From NCBI GenBank assembly GCA_031002005.1, contig CM061921.1:144245283-144309282 (forward strand): a stretch of 64,000 bases of DNA, in the 5' to 3' direction. This document shows, piece by piece, positions 55,098 to 64,000 of this stretch. The notes below the pieces were generated by a model. It did not search any database. It was not told where the DNA came from and saw only the letters and a program-made list of their open reading frames with translations. Source of the stretch: Vandiemenella viatica. Its lineage: Eukaryota; Arthropoda; Insecta; Orthoptera; Morabidae. Made by a program: the position numbers and the translations under genes. Position 1 is the first letter of the stretch. Each line of letters starts with the position of its first letter.

Positions 55098-55766
55098 ACG
55101 AGGGCGAATGAAATAGTAAGTTCATCTTCCAAGTTATGGCCATTCATGAAACCACCTACACATAGGCAACATGGCTATGACGACGTAAGTTCGCTTTTCC
55201 ACATAGTCCCCAAGAGACTGTAAACATTTCTCGGAACGGTCAACCAACTTTTAGAGTCCGGATGCGTAGAAATCACCTCCAGCGCTATGTAACCGTCTGG
55301 AGACAGCTGCTTTCGGAATCGTCGTCCACCGAGATCCTTTTTAAGCTTACCGAACACATGATGGTTTCATGATAACGCAACACGTCACACGGCCCGTCAA
55401 ACGTCCGTGCTGCTGCAGCAATTCAAGTGGAGGAATCGCAACATCCTTCATACTGTCCAGACTTAACGCCATGCGATTATCATGTGTTCGGTAAGCTAAA
55501 AACGGATCTTCGCGGACGACTATTCCGAAACGATGAGGAGGTGAAAGCACCTTTCTCCAGGTGGTTACATAGCGCTGGAGGTGATTTCTACGCACCAGGA
55601 ATCATAAAGTTGGTTGGCCGTTCCGAGAAATGTTTACAGCCTCCTGGGGACTATGTGAAAAAGAGAACGTACGTTGTATGTTGTCATAGCCGTATTGCAT
55701 ATGTGTAGATGGTTTCATAAATGGCCATAACTTGGAAGTAACTTACTTTTTGATTCGCCATCCCAC
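55098..55766. mobile_element. Palindromic mariner derivative with two 3' ends
   Basis: The left arm (about 55098-55355, minus sense) and right arm (about 55490-55766, plus sense) are inverted copies of the 3' end of one mariner, including its terminal repeat (GGGCGAATGAAATAGTAAGT on the left, and the complement of GGCGAATCAAAAAGTAAGTT on the right). The 130-bp centre (55360-55490) is present only once, in plus orientation. Both outer ends are therefore transposase-type 3' termini. Confidence 0.78.
55370..55690 (+). pseudogene. Mariner transposase C-terminal part
   Basis: Across one frame change the plus strand reads DNATRHTA (from the family's HDNARPHTA block with the second catalytic Asp), LLQQFKW, then CPDLTPCDYHVFGKLKTDLR with the third catalytic Asp at the family's D34D spacing. 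It continues RLFRNDEEVKAPFSRWLHSA, DFYAPGIIKLVGRSEKCLQP and GDYVKK at the end. The left arm encodes the same last part in minus orientation (LKKDLGGRRFRKQL). Confidence 0.78.
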
Positions 55767-55895
55767 AATTCAAGTACGGTGATTTTTGAGTCGTATGTGA
55801 TTTTCTAGGTACGACGTATTTTCCTTCGACACATTCCCGTTTTACAGCGCCCGTCGCTCCGTGCTGGTTGGCAATGTATTGTTCCAAGTCAAGGA

Positions 55896-56214
55896 GAGCG
55901 GCCTGGTGGCTCAGTGGTTAAGCCGTCTGACAAGAGATCGAAAGGTCCTCGGTTCGCATCCCGGTCTCAGCTGGGATTCAACTCGTCAATCCCCTTTGGC
56001 ACAGCTTGATGTGTAATGTGAAGTATGCCAGAACGCTTCCAGGGTATGGATTCCACGTTAGACTATAGTTCCCCTCTACTTGGTAGGATTACCGGGTTAG
56101 GTTAGTTAGTCACGACAAAAGGGTAATTGCGTGGTGAATCGGAAACCCTGTCACCTGTCGACCGAACAATCCTCCTGGCCAACAATGCCGTAGGATTATT
56201 TGATTTAGTTTCTT
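55896..56214 (+). mobile_element. SINE-E, tRNA-derived
   Basis: The head reads GGTGGCTCAGTGGTTAAGCC (A box) and CTCGGTTCGCATCCC (B box). The body contains GGTTAGGTTAGTTAGTCACG and AGGATTATTTGATTTAG near the 3' end, followed by an A-run at about 56217. It is the only copy of its family here. No clear target duplication. Confidence 0.7.
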
Positions 56215-56790
56215 AGAAAAAAAAAATAGTCATTTTTTTTTTCCTGCTGAATATCCTCCTTGACCTTCAAATGTAGAAATTGATGATTAGATACTGATTT
56301 CCTGGAAAATTTAAGATGCGAGAAGATATTATTTTTAGTTTCTTTAAGGATCTGTCCCGTAGAAAAAACGAGAAAACTTTTCTCGCAACCACATAAGCAA
56401 AATTCTGAATCACATAAAATTTCTAAGCAGTGTTCTCCGCTTGGAGATTGTTAAAAGCAGACGTCTCTGAGAGCTTATTATAAACCTACTGTGACGTGCA
56501 TCCAGTTTTACAAACGCGTCGCATTTCTTATTTCCGTGCTGAATGAAATACGACAACATCCCTACCTAGTGCTGGGATTTCCGCGACGTTACCAGCTTCG
56601 GTGGGAATAAGAATCCAACAGCGCTTGGCTTTACGCCAAAATGTCAAACACCCCCGACATATACATTGCTGTCTGCAGAATTCCCTCTCGCTAAATCCGT
56701 ATGACTCATTCTGAGGAAGATGTTTCAGTTCAATTCACGTTTTAAACCTCTGCAGACGGACGTGATCGAAAAATTAGTAGTGTTGTTTTT
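56215..56790. other. No recognisable feature
   Basis: No frame, RNA or repeat was recognised. Confidence 0.4.
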
Positions 56791-56986
56791 CTTTAGGCTT
56801 CATTCTTCCATTGCGGCTCGTCGATGCAGAAAAGGAAGGATTCCGGTCATGACCTTTTAAAGAACCGTTCCACCATTCGTCAGAAGTGCTTTAGGGAAAC
56901 CAGCGAAAACCAAATCTGGATGGCCGGACAAGGATTTGAACACGCGTCTTGCCAATTCCCGGAACCCAGAGTTACACCAGGTCGGT
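56791..56986 (-). mobile_element. SINE-A copy, old
   Basis: A diverged minus-strand copy: tail complement GCGGCTCGTCGATGC, core GGAAACCAGCGAAAACC and B-box complement GGATTTGAACACGCG. Confidence 0.75.
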
Positions 56987-57299
56987 GTTTGGTTGGGAAT
57001 TAATATTTAATGTGGTTCAGCTACCAAATATTCTTACAAAATTAAATTTGTGATTTCCCACATCTGTAAAATGTCCCCAATGGCTTTTCAATCAGGCGCT
57101 ATTTGTAGATATCGTCACATCATTAATAAATCTGAAATAATGAAGACATTGTCATGAACTTTGAAGATCTGAAGTAACAGAACTTATCAATCTCAATTCT
57201 GCATTAATACCCGTGGAAGAGTTGGCAGCTAGTCTGAAACATATTCCTGGTGCCTACGAAACATTGCACATGTGACTATGAAGTTTAATCTCATGTAAT
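56987..57299. other. No recognisable feature
   Basis: AT-rich sequence between SINE-A and LINE-B. Confidence 0.4.
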
Positions 57300-58075
57300 T
57301 GCTATAGACCCATGGTTTTAGTGGCAATTTCCTTACGCAGCCATTTTTCCCTTTCTTGTACCCGCCTATTTCTGCGCTCTACAAATGCTAATATTAACTT
57401 CTCGCAGTTCAATTTCCTTGGTAATTTATTCCAATCCCTTACCTATGAAAGAAAGCTTTCCCACGCGTTCATGTCTGAAATCGAGTGCCAGTTTGCGCTC
57501 ATGGTCATCTTTCCCCTTCCATGCACTTCTCTTAATAGTATTTTAATGGCTTTCGGCAGCTGAGGCCATACAGCCAGCTCAATGTGATTGTCATAGCTTC
57601 CAGTAAATCAGTTGTCATCCAGTGTTTATATATTGTATCTTGTAAGTATGGACACCATAGGACGGACAGGACATTCACAGAGACACACAACACAACATCC
57701 ATGCCCGCGACCGGACTCGAACCGGCGACCTTCGGCATGCGGAGCTAGCACTCTAGCCCCTACGCTGCCGAGGCTGGCCTCTTAATAGTTCCACCAATAT
57801 CTTTCCACGCCTGGTCACCAATATACGTCTTGTACCCACAATTCTCTTCGCCCTCCTTCTATCTTCCAATGAATGCCATTCCACTTTCCAGCTCCTTTAT
57901 CATATCAGTTGCTGATTGTGTTCTGCATCCATTTCCAGAAACAAATCTAGCAACCCTGGTTTGCTCCCCCCTCCGACTCTTTATTTGATACCAAAAATGT
58001 GAGACCCATATTACGCCACCACATCCAAGCAATGGTCTGACCAGTTTTGTAACCGAATTGCCTCACTTCTCTGAT
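57300..58075 (-). mobile_element. LINE-B fragment (antisense), split by a SINE-B
   Basis: The plus strand carries the complement of the LINE-B 3' coding end. GGTAATTTATTCCAATCCCT encodes RDWNKLP on the minus strand, and ATATCAGTTGCTGATTGTGT lies further on. The two halves (57300-57538 and 57789-58075) are one fragment separated by SINE-B. Confidence 0.7.
57539..57778 (-). mobile_element. SINE-B copy, perfect 10-bp target duplication
   Basis: CTCTTAATAG at 57529-57538 is repeated at 57779-57788. The minus-strand copy has the complement of the B box (GACTCGAACCGGCGACC) and A-box region (GAGCTAGCACTCTAGCCCCT), and ends (at low coordinate) in GCTTTCGGCAGCTGAGGCCA. It is the best-preserved SINE-B. 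Confidence 0.92.
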
Positions 58076-60409
58076 AGCTAAGTAAGCCACAGATATTGAG
58101 TGCCTAAGAAACATTCGTTGAATAGATTAAAGCAAGGAGCCTAATAGAACACCGAGGTGTAGAAAGATCAGATAATTTCTGCTTCATAAAAAGTATTTTA
58201 CGGGATACAACAAAACGTTTGCATAAGGCCACATACTTCACCTCAGCCGGTGAAGTTTTGTTCCAGTTTCATCTCTGTGTTAGTAGTATTGTAGGACCAG
58301 TATGAATGTTTGTAAATCTGCCTTCCTACGAAATTTTCCAAAGACAAACCTACACGATTCAGATATACCAACGAATTTGAGTGGCAGCAGAAGCCATACA
58401 AGTTATGCTGAAGAAACATAGCATTTAATAACATCAGGCTGCTTAGATTTCATCAAAATAAATCGGAAATTGAAGCTGGATCACAATAAATTGGAGTAGA
58501 CTTCGCATGAAAGCAGCAGATCGCTATGCGGAAAACACAGCAGCACCCTAAATTTCTGTAACTGAAAACGTGGAAAAATGATCGGGCTACTCTTATTTGG
58601 CTATCAACAACAAGACTGTGATGATACTTTTCTAAGCTATATGGAATAATAAGTAACTACGACGTAAAGAACTTCTGTTTAATTAAAATAACGTAAGAGA
58701 ACCTTATTATGGTGCCAAAAGATGTTCCGTTTGTGATTCAAAGGAAATTGTAAACTGAAGTATCTGAAAATTAAAAATACTAAAATCTAGATAACCAAGT
58801 CATAACTTCAACCATGAATTATATAATTTAATTCCTCAGTTTTATGCTGCATTAAGTGTTTTATTTAAGCTACATATACCTGATGCGAATGCAAGTATCA
58901 CCTGTCTCAAATATATATCGCAATAAACTTCAATTTGTAATCAACACAAAATAACTAGCAAAATATATGAACCTTAATTAACATAAAACAACTAATGTTA
59001 AACAATGCAGACATAAAAATACGACTCAGTGTCTGGGAAAACTCGTAGTCACATACGACGTGTGAAACTTGAACCAAGAATGGAGATATCTGAGGAAAGA
59101 ATTCAACTCTCCAAAGAGCCACACACTTGGAAGAATTTATCAGAAATAGCTTCGGCTTCCGTACCCAGCCAAGTGGATAGATGTGACCAAATTTATCACT
59201 AAAGTTTCACAATACTCTAATATATATCAAAACTTGGTATTACTAACATCAAGAATTAAATTGAGCTTTATTACGGTGTGCTGAAGATCTTCCTGTTTGT
59301 CATGGCTTCACTTTAAAAATATAACGTAGGTGATGTAAGGATATATGTATGAAACTTGATGAATGAGTGGAAGTAAGCTACTGATGTTATAATAAATCAA
59401 AGTTGGAACACGTTCAACCTATAACCTATTAATCAATGTCCTTCATGTAAAATTATGATTTTAGTTCAAAACAGTGCACGTTAGAATTAGTGCAAATTTT
59501 TTTTAGAGTATTTCCACATTTTATTCCATTTAAATGTGCTGTAAATTCTTACCTCGTACCAGTTAACATACCCACTATTAATGAAACTTAGTTGCGGGAG
59601 CAGGAAGTTTTAATTATTTTGTGCCATTTACTCTCCACATGTTCTAAAACGCCGACTTTAATCTTTTACAACAAAATTCAACACTGCACAAAATATCACA
59701 TACTCCGTTTAGTAAATAAATTACGGTCTATTCCTAGCCAAGCAGGGAATGGTGCTTTTTTAAAGCTAAAAGTTAACCGATAATAACCAACCGGATTTCA
59801 GTTTGATTTTCCTGCCGTGAATTCCCTCGACCCGACTAAAGCTTTCGACCCCGAAATGTAGGACACAGGATTCAATAGAGCGAAAAAATTGAAAAATATT
59901 CAAATGATTAATTGCCAGTAGCAAAGTAAATACATATATCAACTTAATAAATGCAACAGAGTAAAAATATGATATTTTATTTAGCAATTCACGATGAGAT
60001 GAGCTTTTCAGATGGTTGTTTCATAGGTAAAACAGAATATTGACCAAACATTGAATAGTGAAGATATCTCGCGAGGCTTAACACTTTCCGCATTTAATAA
60101 AAATAATCTCTAAGGTTTATACAGATTCAGTTTCAACAACGAATTCTTGCAGCTAACGAAAAAGTCTCCGCAAAAGACAGACTACAATTACAGTAAGTCA
60201 TAAAACAGACAGGAAAATTGGCTCGCGTTATTCTTCCAAGCATTATATTTTTTATTTTTTTTGAAACTGGAGGCAGTTATATACAGCATCATAAGACACA
60301 CTGAACGACATCATGCTAAGTGATATCTTACGTAATTAAATAAGGCAAACGTTTCATACTAAACGGAATCATTAATAGACAAATAATGAAGAAAAACAGT
60401 TTGGATTTA
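58076..60409. other. No recognisable feature
   Basis: Over 2 kb of AT-rich sequence without a recognised element, frame or RNA gene. Confidence 0.4.
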
Positions 60410-60656
60410 TTTTTTATTTTTTTTTTATTCGAAAATTACGCCTCGTCGACGTCTAGGTCATTAGAGGCAGGAGAGAATTAGGGGCAAGGGACGGGAAGGA
60501 ATTCGGCCACGGCTCTTTGAAGTAACCAATCTAGCATTCGCTTGGAGTGATTTCAGTAAACCATGGAAAACCAAATTCTGGATGGCCGGACGGGGATTTG
60601 AACCCGTGTTCTCTTGAATGCCAGGCCTGAGAGCTACCACTCAGCAACCAGGCTCA
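60410..60656 (-). mobile_element. SINE-A copy
   Basis: A minus-strand copy: T-run, tail complement CGCCTCGTCGACGTCTAGGT, body, B-box complement GGGATTTGAACCC and head end GCAACCAGGCTC. Confidence 0.87.
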
Positions 60657-61985
60657 TTCAGTTGTTTGTAATATTATTAAAAACGTAACTAATACATCTT
60701 ATCCTGAACGAGAAACAATGCCTTTAACTTCTACTGATAAACCAACAGTTGACCATGTATATTTAGTTCCCACTTTCAATAAAATCTTGTTAGTTGTTGT
60801 AAAGCTAACAAGAGGCCTTCAAAGTTTATGCAGTTGCATAAAAATTGATAATATAACTGTCATTGTATATCTCCCATCAGCCATAATGGAACAGATAAAA
60901 AAAATCAATAAATCCATAGAAAGCGACAAATTCCTTTGGGTATTATGAGGTGTCCTGCTAAAAACAAAATAAAGAGTTAGATACTTGCAGTTGTTTCACT
61001 ACTGAAAAGAAATTTTTGACTTAATCAAGCTGCCAATAAATAAATTAACTCACGATAAGGCCAATAGCTATTTAACAGTCTATCACAGATTCTCCGAAAT
61101 TAAGGACGAAATAAGTTTATGTAAGAATACGTAATAATAAATTATTCAGCAAATTTAATTTTGCTATCAGACATGGAATTTCGGTACACTTTTCCTTTTA
61201 AAAGCAATATTAAGCGAAGGAGTAAATTTTGTAAGAATCTTCTGTGATCCAGCTAATGCTTTTGATAATTCAAATTTCTTAGCGATTTCAGAACATTATA
61301 GTATCAGGAGAAGATTCCGCGCACTACACAGTAAATTATGTAAAAGACGGACGTGTGCTTTGACCGAATGAAATAAATATTAACCTAATAGATAAGAAGT
61401 GGTACCGCAGAGTTTTAATTATTACCACCAAGTAAATTAATTACGTCTTATGACTTAAGAAAGTAGAGCTTACTAAATAATTTGAAGGAAAATAAATAAT
61501 TGAATCAAACACGGAACGGATATTATTCTGATAAAAAACGTCTTTTAAAGAAGGCTGCATGACTAAAATACTGAATACAATTCTAGATTCACAAATAATA
61601 TGACTTTGCAAAGTTCGTATGATTGTTTCCCATTTTACCTGAACTCACATTGGACTTCATCCAGTGATTCTTCATGTGTTGGGTATACATCCAAGTTACT
61701 ACGTAATTCTGAAGCATATCCTGTCATATATATAGATATTTGTTTTTTCACACTTGTCAGCTTGTATTTCCATCTGGAGTGTGAAGAAGATAGCTTCTGG
61801 AAAATATTTCAATTCGTTCTTATCTTAGAGGTAATAAATTTGATTAGGAATTTCATTTACTCCTGTTGTGCTGTTTCAGTAGAAATCTTTAGAAACCTTT
61901 CATAGTATTGACAAAGTACGCCTACGTGATAAGACTTGAATTTTTCCATATCATCAATTACTGCTATTTAGATAATCACTGTCAC
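60657..61985. other. No recognisable feature
   Basis: AT-rich; the frames at 60718-60948 and 61600-61905 show no domain or splice context. Confidence 0.4.
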
Positions 61986-62515
61986 ACTTCCGCCTATCTT
62001 CATTTTCTTCTTAGCTCGAAAGTGATTTGCCATTATTATGTCTCTAAAATTCTGTTTGACCTTTCTGTATGGCTATGCACAATCATTTTATCTAGTCTTA
62101 AATAAATTTAATTTCGATGGGGCGCATGCTCCCGTGGCAAGTCCCACTGATACTAATCTCCCTTTTCTTGTTAACTTTATCTTGAATTCTTTGATCCTAA
62201 TTTCTCCAGTCCATTACTATTGTCCATTACGAATATTAGTTTTAACTTCATTCACTGTATTTGATGAACTATTCAGCACTTTCGTCGGTAATTTATCTCA
62301 GTCCCTGACTCCATGGCCTACAAAACAAAATTTTCCCACATCCTTATGCTTACAATCGAGTGTCAGCTGTTGCTAATGGCCATCTCGTCTCCCCATTTGT
62401 ATTTCAATTACTATCCCCTAGTCTTCTGATAATTGTTATTTAATATATTTCTGGACTTGCACTATCAGTTTCTGCAGTCTTCACTACTTCTTTTAGTAAA
62501 TCCACATGCATCCTC
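61986..62515 (-). mobile_element. LINE-B fragment (antisense)
   Basis: The plus strand has GTCGGTAATTTATCTCAGTC (complement of the RDWDKLPTK end) at 62284-62303, followed by TGCTTACAATCGAGTGTCAG, as in the 57.4-kb copy. It stops near the T-run of the SINE-A at 62531. The 5' limit is uncertain. Confidence 0.55.
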
Positions 62516-62530
62516 CGTGGTGTTTGTAAC

Positions 62531-62740
62531 TTTTTTTTTTTTTACTTGCGGCTTTACGCCTTGTCGACGGCTAAGGTCATTAGAGGTGGGATGGGATTGG
62601 GGACAAGGAACGGGAAGGAATTCGGCCATGGCCTTTTGAAGGAAGCATCCCGGCATTCGCCTGGAGTGATTTGGGGAAACCATGGAAAACCCAAATTAGG
62701 ATGCCCGGAAGGGAATTCGAACCCGCGTCCTCCTGAATGC
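62531..62740 (-). mobile_element. SINE-A copy, head truncated
   Basis: Clean minus-strand tail, body and B-box complement (GAATTCGAACCCGCG), but the copy stops at TCCTGAATGC, so the A-box half of the head is missing. This is the expected 5' truncation of a reverse-transcribed copy. Confidence 0.9.
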
Positions 62741-62848
62741 TTGCAACTTCTTCTAGTTTCAGTTGTTCGTGGGTTGCTTAGTCAACCCTGATTTCTGGAG
62801 GGTGATGTTTTTTCAGTCTGCTGTGGAGGAGAATAGATTATGTGTATG

Positions 62849-63093
62849 ACCGAGCGTGGTGGGTGAGCGGTTAACGCTCTGGCCTCGTCTTCGGGAGGAC
62901 GCGGGTTCGAATCCCGGTCCGGGCATCCAGATTCGGGTTTTCCATGGTTTCCCCAAATCATTCTAGGTGAATGTCGGGATGCTTCTTTCAAAAGGCCATG
63001 TCCGAATTCCTTCCGATTCCTTGTCCCCAGTTATTTCCCGTCACTAATGACATCGGTGTCAACGAGCCGTAATGCCATAAGTAAAAAAAAAAA
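62849..63093 (+). mobile_element. SINE-A copy, full length
   Basis: ACCGAGCGTGGTGGGTGAGC head, A box, perfect B box GGTTCGAATCCC, body, tail and A-run. It is in opposite orientation to the copy 108 bp to its left, so the two could form a large hairpin. Confidence 0.92.
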
Positions 63094-64000
63094 GTGATTG
63101 TGTGCTTACTGTCTTGTCCTTCATCAATCAACGAGTCTCCTGCATCACATAAAAGTAAGAAAGCTTTATGAAGAATGTTGTAACCCTCTTCCTGTAATGT
63201 AAGTATTCTCATCTTTTTTCTGCCATTTTAGTTCATGGTTTTGTTTGTTAATTGTATTGTGGGTATTTTATTTTACAGTAATGTTCATAGCTACCACACT
63301 ATTTTCGTCGTTGAAAATTTATTGTTAAATTTGTTTCAATTTTGGACTACAAATAAATACCTCGTTCCTAAATTTCTGTCTTACATATTGTTTAATGTTT
63401 GGGACTAAAGACACCTATTACTCCCCGACGGAAGTATATCGTCTGTGAAGATGAGAGTTTAGTTGTCAATAAACACTAAATCATATTGAGGGCAACACCG
63501 TGATGTTACACGCTTTTCAACTGATATCAGTCTCCTTATTACCTTCATCGAAGTTGAACTCGCCTGCTTTCTTTAACTGTCAGAGATTCTTCACCACAAA
63601 GTAAAAATCTAATTTAGAACTGCCGTTGGTAATATACACCAGCGAAAATCATCTCCTGCCTGTACCTGTAACAAACAGAATCTAAACAGGACTTTTGGAA
63701 CAAATCTAAAAGTCGTCACACTTCGAAATTCGTCTCTGGCGTTGATCTCTCGTTTGAACTGCGCAAACTCTATGCGGATCCCAAAGGAGTGCTCCTGTTT
63801 CCATTAGAGAAGAAACTTGAACTAAAGTAAAGTTGCCAACTGGGCAACTCACGTCGCAAAATTCTATACGTGTTCACTGAGGTGTAAAAAAACTCGATCT
63901 GAATACAATTACCCACGCTGCAACTAGTTTTCTTCGGAAAGTTCTGTCAGAAGATTTTGTCAGAAAAGAAGGTAATTCATGTTTGGAGACTTCATTATAG
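63094..64000. other. No recognisable feature
   Basis: AT-rich sequence to the window end; no frame, RNA or repeat was recognised. Confidence 0.4.

Noticed and set aside
1..64000. CRISPR array, prophage, operon or other bacterial feature
   Set aside because: There are no regularly spaced direct repeats with unique spacers, no dense coding, and the splice sites and SINEs are eukaryotic.

Overview
This window is AT-rich, intron-scale insect DNA filled with decayed mobile elements. There is no operon structure, ribosomal RNA, CRISPR array or intact protein gene. The only host coding sequence I can support is one internal exon on the minus strand at 10919-11218. It encodes a complete immunoglobulin domain, is exactly 300 nt long, is phase 1-1, and has clean splice sites. 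Most of the window is therefore probably intron or intergenic DNA around one large cell-surface or secreted Ig-superfamily gene. The mixture of tRNA-derived SINEs, a CR1-type LINE with an esterase ORF1, a Penelope-like element and mariner/Tc1/hAT relics fits an arthropod. Recollection of similar SINE bodies suggests a polyneopteran insect (locust, stick insect, cockroach or termite relatives), but that is inference.

Layout. 1-2510: a dead Penelope-like element on the minus strand (N-terminal region, RT, GIY-YIG), with a hammerhead-like RNA motif in its 5' flank. 2540-5000: a Tc1-type relic, an antisense LINE-B fragment and a frameshifted RTE-like LINE. 5750-8640: two SINE-A copies and an old tandem array of about 84-bp units split in two. 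9360-12225: a LINE-B 3' end, the Ig exon, and an internally deleted mariner with TIRs and TA duplications. 12960-20100: SINE-C, many SINE-A copies, a 5'-truncated LINE-A and an antisense LINE-B. 20117-25750: inverted copies of one terminal sequence flanking a near full-length but broken LINE-A. 27070-35420: a MITE, SINEs of families A, B and D, a 650-bp foldback element, a LINE-C fragment and a short TIR element carrying a DUF4817-like reading frame. 38165-41455: SINE-A, a CGGBP1-like hAT fragment, SINE-F and a TTAA-flanked MITE. 42177-48745: SINE-A/C and a 490-bp palindrome related to the Penelope flank. 50340-58075: SINE-A, a LINE-A tail, an hAT MITE, two mariner relics, SINE-C/E and a LINE-B split by a SINE-B with a perfect 10-bp duplication. 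60410-63095: SINE-A and a last LINE-B fragment.

The family labels (SINE-A to F, LINE-A to C) are mine, for use within this window only. SINE-A has 24 recognisable copies (16 plus, 8 minus). Its central module also occurs, in the same orientation, in the 3' untranslated region of LINE-A, which suggests a shared origin. The other notable signal is the hammerhead-like motif. It occurs three times, and its second helix keeps pairing while its sequence changes.

I found no convincing new gene system. The best leads are the hammerhead-like RNA, the SINE/LINE shared module, the palindromic mariner and Penelope derivatives, and the lone Ig exon. All identifications come from reading translations and motifs by eye, with no database search.
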